From: Rhodospirillaceae bacterium
GTDB lineage: Bacteria; Pseudomonadota; Alphaproteobacteria; UBA828
Length of the DNA: 64,000 nucleotides
Reading direction: 5' to 3'
NCBI GenBank assembly: GCA_002728135.1
Contig: PBVE01000002.1
Location: 184,755 to 248,754 of the forward strand
Position numbers and translations under genes: made by a program
Shown: positions 36,569-47,678 of the stretch, piece by piece
Layout: each line of letters starts with the position of its first letter
Position numbering within the stretch: the stretch's first letter is position 1
The notes under the pieces: generated by a model
The model's input: the letters and a program-made list of their open reading frames with translations, nothing else
Databases searched by the model: none
What the model was told of the DNA's origin: nothing

Positions 36569-37960
36569 ATGATACCTCTTGAAAAATATTCAGATAAAGG
36601 TGTAGCTATCCTTGGACTCGGAAAAACAGGAAGAGCCGCAGTAAATGCTTTTGACCAAGCAGGGGCTAATCCTCTTCTAGCCTGGGATGATAACCCAACC
36701 CAGATGATGGATTTACCACCTCACATTAGAACTTATAGCTATGATCAAATAGAGTGGGAGAAGTATGATCTTCTGTTGTCTTCCCCTGGCATACCTAGAT
36801 GTCATCCTATGACTCAAGCTGCTGAAGCTGCTGGATGTATTATTAAAAGTGACATAGAAATATTATGGGAAAGCATACCTCATGCAAAATATGTCGGCAT
36901 AACGGGCACTAATGGAAAATCGACAACTACTGAACTTATTAGTCATATACTTAGCTTAAGTAATTTTGAATTTGCTGCCGGTGGTAATCTTGGTCAACCT
37001 GCTCTCAGTCTTCCAAACCTTAATGCCAATGCAACATATCTTTTAGAAGTTTCATCTTATCAATTAGCATTAACTCAGGACTTAACATTTGATATAGCCG
37101 TTCTCTTAAATATTTCTGAAGATCACCTGGAAATGCACGGTTCATTTCAATCTTACATTAAACTTAAGAAGAAAATTTTTAATCAAGGACGTTTAGCAAC
37201 CGCAATAATTTGTACAGATGATGAAAACAGCAAATCCATTTATGAAGAGATTTGTGGGTATGAAAACATTAATTGCGTAGAAGTTACTACCTCCAAAATT
37301 GTAAATGATGGAATCTCGATAATTGATGGTTTACTTCATGAAAATGGTAAGGCTGTTTTTGATTTAACTAAAGTAACAAGATTGAAAGGTGCGCACAACT
37401 GGCAAAATGCAGGTGCTTCGTGGGCAGTGGCTCGTAACATGAAGGTCCCTATTGAAAAAATCTATAGAGCATTTTCTTCATTTCCAGGTCTTGCACATCG
37501 TATGGAATTCGTCGCAACTATAGATGGAATCTCGTTTATTAATGATAGTAAAGCCACTAATTTTGCTGCAACCGCCAGAGCATTATCAAGCTTTGAAAAC
37601 ATATTTTGGGTAGCAGGTGGAAGATCTAAACTTGGCAGTTCAGATATAATTCATGATCATCTAAATAATATTAAAGCTGCTTTTATATATGGAGAATGTG
37701 CTGACAAAATTTGTAACGATATAAACAAAAAGGTAAAAGTCACAAAATTCAGCACATTAAAAGAAGCTGTTTCAGCTGCAATGGATTGTGCAAAAAATGA
37801 AACAATTGAGGATAAGGTAGTACTTTTTTCTCCTGCCTGCTCATCTTTTGACCAATTTGTAAATTTTGAAGCTCGAGGAGATGAGTTTAAGAAATTAGTC
37901 AACTTTCTTGACCACCAATATACAAAATCTGCAAGGAGAGGGAAATTTGAGCAGCTTTAG
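36569..37960 (+). CDS. murD: UDP-MurNAc-L-Ala:D-glutamate ligase
   Basis: Adds D-Glu to UDP-MurNAc-L-Ala. ATP loop GITGTNGKSTTTELI, HLEMHGSF, INDSKATNFAAT and the C-terminal FSPACSSFDQFVNFEARGDEF are characteristic. 463 residues. It begins 4 nt after mraY and overlaps the ftsW start by 14 nt. Confidence 0.95.
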   Translation: MIPLEKYSDKGVAILGLGKTGRAAVNAFDQAGANPLLAWDDNPTQMMDLPPHIRTYSYDQIEWEKYDLLLSSPGIPRCHPMTQAAEAAGCIIKSDIEILWESIPHAKYVGITGTNGKSTTTELISHILSLSNFEFAAGGNLGQPALSLPNLNANATYLLEVSSYQLALTQDLTFDIAVLLNISEDHLEMHGSFQSYIKLKKKIFNQGRLATAIICTDDENSKSIYEEICGYENINCVEVTTSKIVNDGISIIDGLLHENGKAVFDLTKVTRLKGAHNWQNAGASWAVARNMKVPIEKIYRAFSSFPGLAHRMEFVATIDGISFINDSKATNFAATARALSSFENIFWVAGGRSKLGSSDIIHDHLNNIKAAFIYGECADKICNDINKKVKVTKFSTLKEAVSAAMDCAKNETIEDKVVLFSPACSSFDQFVNFEARGDEFKKLVNFLDHQYTKSARRGKFEQL

Positions 37961-39074
37961 TCGTGCGGATCGAAGTGTTATTGGTCGATGGTGGTGGACT
38001 ATTGACCGATGGACATTAGTGGCTCTTCTTCTTTTAGTAGCCATCGGGGCTGTCCTTACGATGGCTGCATCACCTGGTGCTGCTGAGAGAATAGGGTTAG
38101 ATCCATTTCATTTTGTTAGAAATCAATTTGTATTTTTTGCACCATCTATTGTCTTGCTGGTAATTGTTTCGCTATTGAGTCATCAAGGTGTTCGAAGACT
38201 TGCTACTATAGGACTAATTATAACTCTTCTATTAATGTTAGTAACTTTATTTGCTGGTCATGAGGCAAAAGGTGCCAGTCGGTGGCTGAGTCTAGGAGGC
38301 TTTACAATTCAACCTTCAGAATTTCTAAAGCCTTTTTTTGCAGTGGTTGTGGCTTGGATGTTTTCGGCTCAAAAACAAGACTCTAAATTTCCAGGAAAAT
38401 TTATAGCGTGCTGTTTATTTTTCTGTGTGGCAACTCTTCTAATTTTACAACCAGATTTTGGGATGACCATTACAGTTACAGCAGTCTGGTTTATTCAATT
38501 TTTTCTTGCAGGACTACCCATGTTCTGGGTTGCAGCCGCATTATTTGGAGGACTTGGACTCGTAGTTGCAGCATATACTGCTTTACCACATGTAGCAGAT
38601 CGTATTGATAGATTTACCAACCCTGCCGCGGGTGACCAATATCAAGTTAACACCTCTCTACGTGCTTTTGAGAACGGTGGATTATTTGGTCTTGGGCCAG
38701 GCGAGGGGCGAATAAAAGAAGATCTCCCTGACAGCCATACAGATTTTATATTTGCAGTTGCTGGTGAAGAATTCGGTGCACTAGCATGTCTTTTGGTAGT
38801 CTCTCTCTTTGCTTTCGTTGTTTTGCGTGGTTTTTCTAGAGTCCTTAGAGACGCAAATCTTTTTGTACTACTTGCTGTTGCAGGTCTCCTAACTCAATTT
38901 GGGTTACAAGCTCTGATCAATATGGGTGTCGCTGTCAGATTATTGCCAGCTAAGGGAATGACTTTACCTTTCGTAAGTTACGGAGGTTCATCTTTAATCG
39001 CCACTGCAATTGGAATGGGTATGGTACTAGCACTTACCCGCCTTGATTATCTCAAACGTGAGCAAATAACATGA
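37947..39074 (+). CDS. ftsW: Septal peptidoglycan polymerase FtsW
   Basis: SEDS-family glycosyltransferase that polymerises lipid II at the septum with FtsI. Ten hydrophobic segments; family motifs KGASRWLSLGGFTIQPSEFL, HTDFIFAVAGEEFG and VRLLPAKGMTLPFVSYGGSS. TTG 37947 is chosen as start (MSSFSRADRSVIG) because GGAGAGG lies just upstream; a TTG at 37908 would overlap murD more. About 375 residues. The TGA overlaps the murG ATG. Confidence 0.94.
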   Translation: MSSFSRADRSVIGRWWWTIDRWTLVALLLLVAIGAVLTMAASPGAAERIGLDPFHFVRNQFVFFAPSIVLLVIVSLLSHQGVRRLATIGLIITLLLMLVTLFAGHEAKGASRWLSLGGFTIQPSEFLKPFFAVVVAWMFSAQKQDSKFPGKFIACCLFFCVATLLILQPDFGMTITVTAVWFIQFFLAGLPMFWVAAALFGGLGLVVAAYTALPHVADRIDRFTNPAAGDQYQVNTSLRAFENGGLFGLGPGEGRIKEDLPDSHTDFIFAVAGEEFGALACLLVVSLFAFVVLRGFSRVLRDANLFVLLAVAGLLTQFGLQALINMGVAVRLLPAKGMTLPFVSYGGSSLIATAIGMGMVLALTRLDYLKREQIT

Positions 39075-40225
39075 ACTCGCAAATTGATAAAAAAAATCTA
39101 ATTGTTTTAGCAGCTGGTGGAACTGGCGGACACCTTTTCCCAGCTGAAGCTGTCGCCAGAATACTCATTGACCGAGGGTATAAGCTTGCCTTATTAACCG
39201 ACATGAGAACCCATGCATATGGTGGAACACTCGGCTCCATTGATACCCACTTCATCTATTCTAGCCATTCGTGGAGTATCAAGTTTATCTCGATTCTTTC
39301 TGGGGCTCTATTAACCCTATTTAGAGTAATCCATGCATATAAAATTCTTAAGAGTCTATCACCTTCAGTAGTTATTGGATTTGGAGGATACCCCTCACTA
39401 CCTACTTTATTAGCTGCAAAAGTTGGACGAATTAAAACTGTTATTCACGAACAAAATGCAGTTGCCGGACGAGCTAATAAATTATTAGCACCCATAAGTA
39501 ATATTGTTGCAACCTCATATCTTGAAACACAAGGATTAAATAAAAACAAAGGAAATATAATTCATACAGGAAATCCAGTTAGAGCTGATATTAATAAGTT
39601 TAGAAAAATAAAATACAAAGCTCCACAAAATGGCGATAAAATAAAAATTTTAGTAATTGGGGGGAGCCAAGGGTCAAAATACCTAGATAATATTATCCCA
39701 AAAGTATTATTAAAATTACCTAGTAACCTTATCTCACGTATCCAGCTAACAATCCAATGCCGACCTGAAAATATTGACCAGATTCGCCGTAAAATTGTTG
39801 GTAGTCCTGTTGATGCAAAGGTTGCTGAATTCTATGATAATATTGCAGAACTTTTAGCTGATGCACATTTAGTAATTTCTCGTGCAGGTGCGTCCACAAT
39901 TTCTGAACTTGCCATAATTGGGCGTCCTGCCTTATTAGTACCCTATCCTCATGCTACGAATAAGCACCAGCACAAAAATGCATACCAATTTTCAAAATCA
40001 GGTGGTGCTGAAGTAATAATAGAAGAAAATCATAACTACGAAATTATAGCATCAAAAATCACAAACTTATTACTCAATACCAACAAACTAGCATATATGG
40101 CACAAGCTTCTCATAAGTCTGGCATTCCAAATGCAGCCATAAACTTAGCAAATCTTATCGAAACACTAACGTCTAGTTCTGAATGTAATATCAATACTAA
40201 GACTCTCAAAAAAAGGGAGGCTTAA
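39071..40225 (+). CDS. murG: UDP-GlcNAc:lipid I GlcNAc transferase MurG
   Basis: Makes lipid II at the inner face of the membrane. GT-B fold with the N-terminal loop AAGGTGGHLFPAEAVA, GFGGYPSLP, HEQNAVAGRANKLL and the C-terminal nucleotide-binding SRAGASTISELAIIGRPALLV. 384 residues. ATGA overlap with ftsW; murC starts 1 nt after its stop. Confidence 0.95.
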   Translation: MNSQIDKKNLIVLAAGGTGGHLFPAEAVARILIDRGYKLALLTDMRTHAYGGTLGSIDTHFIYSSHSWSIKFISILSGALLTLFRVIHAYKILKSLSPSVVIGFGGYPSLPTLLAAKVGRIKTVIHEQNAVAGRANKLLAPISNIVATSYLETQGLNKNKGNIIHTGNPVRADINKFRKIKYKAPQNGDKIKILVIGGSQGSKYLDNIIPKVLLKLPSNLISRIQLTIQCRPENIDQIRRKIVGSPVDAKVAEFYDNIAELLADAHLVISRAGASTISELAIIGRPALLVPYPHATNKHQHKNAYQFSKSGGAEVIIEENHNYEIIASKITNLLLNTNKLAYMAQASHKSGIPNAAINLANLIETLTSSSECNINTKTLKKREA

Positions 40226-41680
40226 ATGAAATCGTTACCACTGAACATAGGACGCATACACTTTGTTGGAATAGGTGGGATAGGAATGAGCGGTATTGCA
40301 GAGGTGATGCACAACCTCGGTTATATAGTTCAAGGGTCTGATTTATTCGCTAGTAATAGTGTTGATAGACTAAAGACTATGGGCATTAAAGTGAAAATTG
40401 GACATGACGAAAAGAATATAAATGATGCAGAAGTGATTGTAGTTTCTTCTGCAATCTCAAAAGATAACCCTGAAATTGTGGCAGCTAGAGCTAATTTTAT
40501 TCCTATTGTTCAACGTGCGGAAATGCTAGCAGAGCTTATGCGATTAAAATGGTCTATTGCCGTTGCAGGAACTCACGGAAAAACCACAACTACCTCAATA
40601 ATTGCTCAAGTTCTAGATGGAGTTGGATTGGATCCTACTGTGATCAATGGAGGAATTATCAATGCTTATGGAACAAATGCTAGGTTAGGTGATGGAGAGT
40701 GGATGGTTGTTGAATCTGATGAGTCAGATGGTAGTTTTGTAAAATTACCGGCAACTGTAGCTGTCGTAACAAATATTGATCCGGAACACATGGAATTTTA
40801 TGGTGATTTTGACTCAGTAAGATCAGCATACCGTAATTTTGTCGAGAGTATTCCATTCTATGGTTTTGCTGCATTATGTATCGATCACCCAGAAGTTCAG
40901 TCACTAATAGGTAAAATATGGGATAGGCGAATTATAACTTATGGACTAAGTCCACAGGCAGATATTTGTGCATCATCTATATCCAGTGATGCATTTGGAT
41001 CAGTTTTTGACGTCTCAATAACTGATAGACATAAAAAAACAGTTATAACTCTAGAAAAGATCAGATTTCCCATGCTAGGGACACATAATGTTCTTAATTC
41101 CCTTGCAGCCATTGCAATAGCCCGAGAAATGGGCATAGACCATAATATAATACAAAAATCTCTTAGAGAATTTAAAGGTGTTAAACGCAGATTCACACTT
41201 ACAGGTAATATTGATGGAATAGTAATTATTGATGACTATGGCCATCATCCTGTTGAAATAAGTGCCGTACTTGAGTCTGCAAGAGAAGCATATAAAGGAA
41301 AGATTGTAGCTGTTGTCCAACCACACAGATTTAGCAGACTAAAAGATTTATTCGAAGATTTTTGTGTTTGTTTTAATAATGCAGATATAGTTGTAGTAAG
41401 CGATGTTTATGCAGCTGGAGAAGCACCTATACCGGGTGTAAATAGAGATTCTTTAGTTGAAGGATTACGTGCAAGAGGACATCGAAATGTAATGATTCTC
41501 AAACAACCCGAAGATCTTGCAGAACTAATTAATCCTTTTCTTAATTCTGGAGATATAGTGGTCTGTCTTGGGGCAGGAACTATAACACATTGGGCTAATG
41601 CACTCCCAAAAGCTCTGGGGAAACTAAGAAATACAAAAGATATGATTACAAATAAACCCTCTACTGGATCTGTAAGATGA
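40226..41680 (+). CDS. murC: UDP-MurNAc:L-alanine ligase
   Basis: First amino-acid ligase of the stem peptide. Rossmann start [22 protein letters not shown] loop [33 protein letters not shown] and VQPHRFSRL. 484 residues, normal. Stop overlaps the murB ATG by 4 nt. Confidence 0.96.
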   Translation: MKSLPLNIGRIHFVGIGGIGMSGIAEVMHNLGYIVQGSDLFASNSVDRLKTMGIKVKIGHDEKNINDAEVIVVSSAISKDNPEIVAARANFIPIVQRAEMLAELMRLKWSIAVAGTHGKTTTTSIIAQVLDGVGLDPTVINGGIINAYGTNARLGDGEWMVVESDESDGSFVKLPATVAVVTNIDPEHMEFYGDFDSVRSAYRNFVESIPFYGFAALCIDHPEVQSLIGKIWDRRIITYGLSPQADICASSISSDAFGSVFDVSITDRHKKTVITLEKIRFPMLGTHNVLNSLAAIAIAREMGIDHNIIQKSLREFKGVKRRFTLTGNIDGIVIIDDYGHHPVEISAVLESAREAYKGKIVAVVQPHRFSRLKDLFEDFCVCFNNADIVVVSDVYAAGEAPIPGVNRDSLVEGLRARGHRNVMILKQPEDLAELINPFLNSGDIVVCLGAGTITHWANALPKALGKLRNTKDMITNKPSTGSVR

Positions 41681-42630
41681 ACAGTATAACTGCACATAGT
41701 TTTATGGATTACGGTTTCCAACATAAAGGCCGACTAACTAAAAATGCAAAAATTGCCAATAACACTTGGTTCCAAACAGGAGGGTGTGCAGAATATTTGT
41801 TCAAACCAAAATGCACTGAAGATCTAGAAAACTTTTTAACTCAAAAACCAAACGGTTTAAACCATACTGTAATTGGTGTTGGTTCAAATATTTTGATCCG
41901 TGATGGGGGAATATCTGGTGTTACTATTCGACTGCTAAAAGACTTTTCCGAAATTTCTATTTGTAAAGATGATTTGGGTATATCTATTAATGCCGGTGCC
42001 GCAGCTCTAGATAGTAATGTCTCAAAAATTGCGTCAAGTAATGGACTAGAAGGATTAGAGTTTTTATCGGGTGTACCTGGTACTATCGGTGGTGCTTTAA
42101 GGATGAATGCAGGAGCATTTGGCAGGGAGATGTCTGATGTAGTTATTTCTGCAACAGCTATTTCTTCTGATGGGACAAAGAAATATCTGACTAACAGCGA
42201 AATGGGATTTAGTTACAGGAAATGTTCAATACCTGAGGATTGGATTTTTATTGAAACAAGCCTCAGGGTAATTAATGGCGATCCTATACTTATTAAAAAG
42301 CGGATGACTGAGATTGCAAATTATCGTGACCAATCGCAACCAATTCGAACGCGAACTGGTGGAAGCACATTTAAAAATCCTGCAGGAGCAAAAGCATGGA
42401 AACTTATCGAAGAAGCTGGTTGTAGGGGATTACAAGTTGGTGATGCAGAAATTTCTAAGAAACATTGCAATTTTATAATAAATAAAAAAAATGCAACAGC
42501 TTCAGATATTGAAAACCTTGGGGAGGAAGTGCGTTCAAGAGTTGAAAAAAATTCTGGTATTAAACTTGAATGGGAAATCAAACGAATTGGTAGTCGAACC
42601 AGATCTTTTGGAGAGGTGAATATAAAGTGA
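41677..42630 (+). CDS. murB: UDP-N-acetylenolpyruvoylglucosamine reductase
   Basis: FAD enzyme that forms UDP-MurNAc. FAD-binding motifs [18 protein letters not shown] and [19 protein letters not shown]; the catalytic region [10 protein letters not shown] and the C-terminal [20 protein letters not shown]. 317 residues, type II-like length. Stop overlaps the ddl GTG by 4 nt. Confidence 0.95.
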   Translation: MNSITAHSFMDYGFQHKGRLTKNAKIANNTWFQTGGCAEYLFKPKCTEDLENFLTQKPNGLNHTVIGVGSNILIRDGGISGVTIRLLKDFSEISICKDDLGISINAGAAALDSNVSKIASSNGLEGLEFLSGVPGTIGGALRMNAGAFGREMSDVVISATAISSDGTKKYLTNSEMGFSYRKCSIPEDWIFIETSLRVINGDPILIKKRMTEIANYRDQSQPIRTRTGGSTFKNPAGAKAWKLIEEAGCRGLQVGDAEISKKHCNFIINKKNATASDIENLGEEVRSRVEKNSGIKLEWEIKRIGSRTRSFGEVNIK

Positions 42631-43550
42631 CCGTGAAATTAACTCACATAGCAGTATTAATGGGAGGATGGTCCGCAGAAAGAGAAGTTTCTTTGGTTTC
42701 TGGCGGTGCTGTTAAAAATGCTTTAATAGCAGAAGGTTATAAAGTAACTACAATAGATGTTAACCGTGATTTTCCAAAAGAAATACAACAAATTAAACCA
42801 GATATAGTTTTTAATGCCTTGCACGGCCGTTGGGGTGAAGATGGTTGTGTCCAAGGAGTTCTTGAACTTTTAAAAATCCCATATACTCATTCAGGAGTCC
42901 TTGCATCAGCAATTGCAATGAACAAACCATTAGCTAATAGAATTTTTACTCAAGCAGGAATTGTATGTCCTAAGAATTTAATAATAAACAGGAAAAGTTT
43001 AACCATAAGCAAAACAATGAAGCCCCCCTTTGTAGTAAAACCTATTAATGAAGGGTCAAGTGTCGGGGTAATAGTAGTAATAGATGAGAATGATTTAGCC
43101 CCGCTTAAGACAAATGAATGGAAATGGGGTAATCAGGTTTTAGTAGAAAATTACATTCCTGGGCGTGACATACAAGTTGTGGTTATGGGCGATAAAGCAA
43201 TTGGTGCAATCGAAATTCAACCAATCGGTCGATTCTATGATTACGAGTCAAAATATACTGCAGGCAAAGCACAACATATAGTACCTGCACCTATTCATTC
43301 GGATGCATATCAAGAAGCACTTGAGTTAGCAACTTTAGCTCACATGTCTATTGGATGTCGTGGAGTTACTAGAACAGACCTTCGGTATGATGACAGTGAA
43401 GGGGAACCGGGAAAACTCTATGTCTTAGAAATTAATACTCAACCGGGAATGACACCCCTATCGCTAGTACCAGAAGTCGCAGCCAATTATGGAATAGGCT
43501 TTAATGATCTAGTCTGCTGGATGGTAAAGGAGGCGAGATGCGACAATTAA
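42627..43550 (+). CDS. ddl: D-alanine-D-alanine ligase
   Basis: Makes the D-Ala-D-Ala dipeptide used by MurF. ATP-grasp enzyme of 307 residues: LMGGWSAEREVSLVSG, NALHGRWGEDGCVQGVLEL, KPINEGSSVGV and EINTQPGMTPLSLVPEVA. GTG start overlaps murB; the next gene ftsQ begins 13 nt before the ddl stop. Confidence 0.95.
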   Translation: MTVKLTHIAVLMGGWSAEREVSLVSGGAVKNALIAEGYKVTTIDVNRDFPKEIQQIKPDIVFNALHGRWGEDGCVQGVLELLKIPYTHSGVLASAIAMNKPLANRIFTQAGIVCPKNLIINRKSLTISKTMKPPFVVKPINEGSSVGVIVVIDENDLAPLKTNEWKWGNQVLVENYIPGRDIQVVVMGDKAIGAIEIQPIGRFYDYESKYTAGKAQHIVPAPIHSDAYQEALELATLAHMSIGCRGVTRTDLRYDDSEGEPGKLYVLEINTQPGMTPLSLVPEVAANYGIGFNDLVCWMVKEARCDN

Positions 43551-44404
43551 GTTTCGACGATCGCCTACGATCAAATACACAACAACTTCGAACCAAACGG
43601 AGAAATCTTGTTTGGCCTGCTATTAGGAAAAGACTTAAAACCCATCGTCGTTTTATATGTTTTTTCCTATCTTTTGCCTCTATAGCATTAGCTGCAGGTA
43701 TCTGGCTCAGTCAACCAGGCACCATCAGCAAGGTAAATAATGAGTTTAATTCTAATGTAAAAACATTATCAATAAATTTTGGTCTTAAAGTTAATAATGT
43801 TTACTCAGAGGGCAGATCAAAAACTAGTATACCAGATTTATTGGAAGCAATTGGAATACAACGTGGAGACCCTATCCTTAACTTTGATGCAGAATCTGCA
43901 AAAGATAGGGTGGAGTCTTTAGGTTGGGTAAAAAGTGCCCAGATTACTAGAAAACTTCCAGATAACATTCATATTAAAATTATTGAAAGACGACCATTTG
44001 CGTTATGGCAAAATGAGGGAAAAATCGTTTTAATAGACCGCGAGGGTTCAGTAATCAATGACGCATTAACAGACGTGTATAGTCACCTGCCAATCATTGT
44101 AGGAAAAAACGCACGCGAAACAGCACCTATACTCTTTCAAACTATAGCTGAAGAACCCTATTTATATGAGCGTGTGGTAGCAGCAGTTCGGATTGGTAAC
44201 CGACGGTGGGACATAATATTCGAAGGTGGAATAAGAGTTTATCTTCCAGAAATAAATATGAGCAAGGCTTGGTCTAGACTTGCGTCTGCAAATCTTGAAA
44301 ACAATTTTTTTGACAGTGATGTAAAAGTCATTGACTTGAGGTTTCCAGACAGAATGATTCTTCGAATTAATACAAATAAGATTGATAACGAAAAAACGAC
44401 ATAA
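43538..44404 (+). CDS. ftsQ: Cell division protein FtsQ
   Basis: 288-residue bitopic divisome protein. A basic cytoplasmic N-terminus is followed by one membrane helix (FICFFLSFASIALAAGIWL), a POTRA-like domain (IPDLLEAIGIQRGDPILNFD, ESLGWVKSAQITRKLPDNIH) and the FtsQ domain. Identified by position plus this architecture. Confidence 0.92.
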   Translation: MRQLSFDDRLRSNTQQLRTKRRNLVWPAIRKRLKTHRRFICFFLSFASIALAAGIWLSQPGTISKVNNEFNSNVKTLSINFGLKVNNVYSEGRSKTSIPDLLEAIGIQRGDPILNFDAESAKDRVESLGWVKSAQITRKLPDNIHIKIIERRPFALWQNEGKIVLIDREGSVINDALTDVYSHLPIIVGKNARETAPILFQTIAEEPYLYERVVAAVRIGNRRWDIIFEGGIRVYLPEINMSKAWSRLASANLENNFFDSDVKVIDLRFPDRMILRINTNKIDNEKTT

Positions 44405-44414
44405 TGAGCAAACA

Positions 44415-45656
44415 ATGAGTCAAACAATCGCAGCACTTGATGCCGGCACTACCAGAATAAACTGTTTTATAGCTGAACTTGATGTGGCTGGAGAAATACA
44501 AATTACTGGTATTGGGCACGAGGTTTCGTCAGGAATTAGTAAAGGCACCGTCATAGATATGGATTCAGCAGCAAACGCTATTCGTAGATCGGTTCATAGA
44601 GCTGAGACCATGGCAGGTACTAGAGTTGATTCTGTATTTGCTGGATTGTCTGGAAATGCTGTCAATTCCTCATATGCTGAAGCATCTATTCAAGTGAAGG
44701 GACGCACAATTGAAGATGAAGATATCCAAAATGCATTTGATGCAGCTGGTCTGGATCAAGGCACTATCGATTATGCACTTCTTCACGCCATCCCTATAAG
44801 TTTCAAATTAGATCATGCTGTAGGAATACGGGATCCAAGAGGAATGCAAGGTAATCAACTATCTGTTCATTTGCACCTTGTGAGTGTTGCAGATAGCGGA
44901 CTAAGAAACTTAATTTCTTGCGTTAATCGTTGCGATTTAACAGTTACGGCGCCAGTAAATAATGCGTATGCAGCAGGTCTGGCTTGCCTTGTTCAAGATG
45001 AAATGGATCTCGGTGTAACCTTAATTGACCTAGGTGGTGGGACAACAAACATAGCAACATTCTCTGAGGGTGAACTTAGTTGGGCAACAACTATACCAAT
45101 TGGTGCACAACATATTACAAACGATATTGCAAAGGGCCTCTCAACACCTGTTGCAAGTGCAGAAAGGATGAAACGTTTTTTTGCAGATGCCATGGGTGGA
45201 AATCCCGTTGATAGAGAAATGGTAGAAATTCCAATGCTAGGTGAAACGGATAATTCAGCAGTCAAACAAGTTCCAAAAGCTCTCCTTGCAGGTATTGTTC
45301 GGCCACGTCTTGAGGAAACATTTGAGATGATCAGAGACACATTAGATCGATCTTCAGCTACCCAACTCACAGATCGAAGAGTTGTATTAACAGGAGGTGG
45401 CAGCGAATTATCTGGAATTGCTGACTTAGCAAGCCAAATCCTAGACAAACAAGTAAGGCTAGCAAGACCACTACCTATACAGGGATTAGCTGAAGCAGCT
45501 GCAGGACCAGACTGCGCTAGTGCGGCTGGTATATTAATTTATGCAGCTACCAAACACAGTAAAGCCAGAAACCGTCCATCTCAAGGGCGGCCTCCTCCAT
45601 GGATAGCTGAAACAGCATTAGGAAGGATAAGCCAATGGCTGAAAGAAAACTTTTGA
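44415..45656 (+). CDS. ftsA: Cell division protein FtsA
   Basis: Actin-like membrane tether for FtsZ. 413 residues from ATG 44415 (MSQTIAALDAGTTRIN); a TTG at 44382 would overlap ftsQ. Motifs: phosphate loop LDAGTTRINCFI, 1C/SHS2 region, DLGGGTTNIATFSEGEL, VLTGGGSELSGIADLA, and a C-terminal amphipathic tail RISQWLKENF likely to bind membrane. Confidence 0.95.
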   Translation: MSQTIAALDAGTTRINCFIAELDVAGEIQITGIGHEVSSGISKGTVIDMDSAANAIRRSVHRAETMAGTRVDSVFAGLSGNAVNSSYAEASIQVKGRTIEDEDIQNAFDAAGLDQGTIDYALLHAIPISFKLDHAVGIRDPRGMQGNQLSVHLHLVSVADSGLRNLISCVNRCDLTVTAPVNNAYAAGLACLVQDEMDLGVTLIDLGGGTTNIATFSEGELSWATTIPIGAQHITNDIAKGLSTPVASAERMKRFFADAMGGNPVDREMVEIPMLGETDNSAVKQVPKALLAGIVRPRLEETFEMIRDTLDRSSATQLTDRRVVLTGGGSELSGIADLASQILDKQVRLARPLPIQGLAEAAAGPDCASAAGILIYAATKHSKARNRPSQGRPPPWIAETALGRISQWLKENF

Positions 45657-45751
45657 AACCCACTCACATGTTGCCGTTGCAGGTGAAGATGGGAAAAACC
45701 TATGGGAGATAATGGCAATCACGCTTTTAAAAATAGTTTCTGGAGGTTCTT

Positions 45752-47479
45752 ATGACTATTGATTTTAAACCACAGTCTCTTGATGAGGCAAAGCCACGAA
45801 TAACCGTATTTGGTGTAGGTGGTGCTGGCGGAAACGCTGTCAACAATATGATTAATGGAAAATTAGAGGGAGTTGATTTTGTAGTAGCCAATACTGACTC
45901 ACAATCTCTTGTGCAATCCCTTGCAGAACATCGGATTCAGCTTGGAATAAATATAACTAATGGTTTAGGTGCAGGCGCTAGACCTGATATAGGTAAAGTT
46001 GCCGCAGAGGAAGCATTGGAAAATATCCAGCGGTATCTTGATGGAAACAATATGGTCTTTATCGCCTCAGGCATGGGAGGCGGAACTGGTACTGGTGCCG
46101 CTCCTGTGATTGCCAGAGCAGCCCGAGAGCAAGGTATTTTGACCGTTGGAGTAGTAACAAAACCCTTCCAGTTTGAGGGACTCCAAAGAATGACGTTAGC
46201 TGACGCGGGCATACAAGAATTACAAAACTATGTAGACACTCTCATTGTGATTCCAAATCAAAATCTCTTTAGAATTGCTAATGAACATACTGGATTTGCT
46301 GAAGCATTTAAATTAGCAGATGATGTTCTACATGCTGGTGTAAGGGGAGTGACAGACTTAATGATTAATCCTGGGCTTATAAACCTTGACTTTGCAGACA
46401 TAAGAACCGTGATGGGTGAAATGGGCAAAGCGATGATGGGAACAGGTGAATCAGAAGGTGCAACACGTGCTGTTGAAGCCGCCGAAGCAGCTATAAATAA
46501 CCCTCTGTTGGATAATGCATCCATTGAAGGAGCTCAAGGCGTACTCATTAATATTACAGGGTCTACCGATATGACACTGCACGAAGTTGACGAAGCTGCC
46601 AGTCGCATATGCCGTGAGGTTGATGAAAATGCCAATATAATATTCGGTACAAGTATTGATGAAAAACTAGAGGGATCTATGCGCGTCGCAGTTATTGCCA
46701 CAGGTATTGATGCAGATAGTGCACGTGCCCCTGTTCCAGATGTGCCAAATAACGTTCATGTACTTGGAATGCCAACTAGTAATATAGCTGGATCAGGACC
46801 TACTGCCGAACAGATGTCTGAGGAAACAAAGGCAGAAATGATACACGAAGAAATAGACTCTAACCAAATGGTAGAAAGCACTAATGAGGTAGAGTTATCT
46901 TTACCTGAAGAGGAGAAAATTAGTCCAAAAAATGAAGAAGTATCAGCACCAGAAAAAACAACACTTATAAAATCTAAAACAGTTTCTGCCTCAACAAGTG
47001 GTGGAGTAGCTGCAAGAGTAACTATTTCTAATAAACCCCAAACATTTAAACAAAAAACGCTAATTAATGAATCATCTGATTCAAATTTAGAAACTGAAAA
47101 AGCTTTTATTCCAGCTGCTCCAATAGATCCAAATATGCCAACTCCTGAAATATCTAACACAAAAAGTGTGGATATTATTTCAGAAGCAGACTTATTAAAT
47201 GTAGGAAAGGTTGGCAAAAAGCGTACACCATCCCTTTTTGAAAGAATGACTGGTACTGGACGTGCAAGACAAGAAACTACTGATGCAAATAAAAATATCA
47301 CTGTCAAAGAAGATATATCTGATAAAAAAACAGATCTTTTAGAAGGTACCAAATTCCAAAATACGGAACCAAAGTTAGATATTTCTAAAACGTCAACAGG
47401 CTCCATAACTTCGGAGCAAACATCAGAAGAAGATGATCCGCTTGAAATACCTGCATTCCTTAGGAGACAAGCCAATTAA
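45752..47479 (+). CDS. ftsZ: Cell division GTPase FtsZ
   Basis: Tubulin-like GTPase that forms the Z ring. Motifs: [15 protein letters not shown], tubulin signature [17 protein letters not shown]7 loop [16 protein letters not shown]. At 575 residues it has the long, acidic, low-complexity linker (about 330-555) usual in alphaproteobacteria, ending in the conserved peptide [12 protein letters not shown] that binds FtsA and other partners. GGAGG lies 5 nt before ATG. A 95-nt spacer after ftsA may carry an extra promoter. A strong hairpin follows the stop. Confidence 0.97.
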   Translation: MTIDFKPQSLDEAKPRITVFGVGGAGGNAVNNMINGKLEGVDFVVANTDSQSLVQSLAEHRIQLGINITNGLGAGARPDIGKVAAEEALENIQRYLDGNNMVFIASGMGGGTGTGAAPVIARAAREQGILTVGVVTKPFQFEGLQRMTLADAGIQELQNYVDTLIVIPNQNLFRIANEHTGFAEAFKLADDVLHAGVRGVTDLMINPGLINLDFADIRTVMGEMGKAMMGTGESEGATRAVEAAEAAINNPLLDNASIEGAQGVLINITGSTDMTLHEVDEAASRICREVDENANIIFGTSIDEKLEGSMRVAVIATGIDADSARAPVPDVPNNVHVLGMPTSNIAGSGPTAEQMSEETKAEMIHEEIDSNQMVESTNEVELSLPEEEKISPKNEEVSAPEKTTLIKSKTVSASTSGGVAARVTISNKPQTFKQKTLINESSDSNLETEKAFIPAAPIDPNMPTPEISNTKSVDIISEADLLNVGKVGKKRTPSLFERMTGTGRARQETTDANKNITVKEDISDKKTDLLEGTKFQNTEPKLDISKTSTGSITSEQTSEEDDPLEIPAFLRRQAN

Positions 47480-47531
47480 AGTTAATTGATGACCTCAAAA
47501 ACGTAACATTTTGTTACAAAGCGTGATTTGT

Positions 47532-47569
47532 GCATTCCAGAGTGTCCTGCTAACAACACTCTGGAATGC
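47532..47569. repeat. 14-bp perfect hairpin between ftsZ and lpxC
   Basis: GCATTCCAGAGTGT (47532-47545) and ACACTCTGGAATGC (47556-47569) are perfect complements with a 10-nt loop. No T-run follows on either strand, so it is not a classical intrinsic terminator; it may block 3' exonucleases, attenuate transcription or act with Rho. It lies 53 nt after the ftsZ stop. Confidence 0.7.
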
Positions 47570-47678
47570 CAAACATAGATTCGGGCGTTTCGAACTATAT
47601 TTTAAAGATGTTAAAAATCAAAATTTATTTAACAACTAGTTAGATAATATTGCTAATGTAAAAAAGGCTACTCAGTAA

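Noticed and set aside
45686-45715. Two TGGGA units in the ftsA-ftsZ spacer as a further MraZ site
   Set aside because: Spacing is 8 nt rather than 5 and there are only two units, so the period does not fit.
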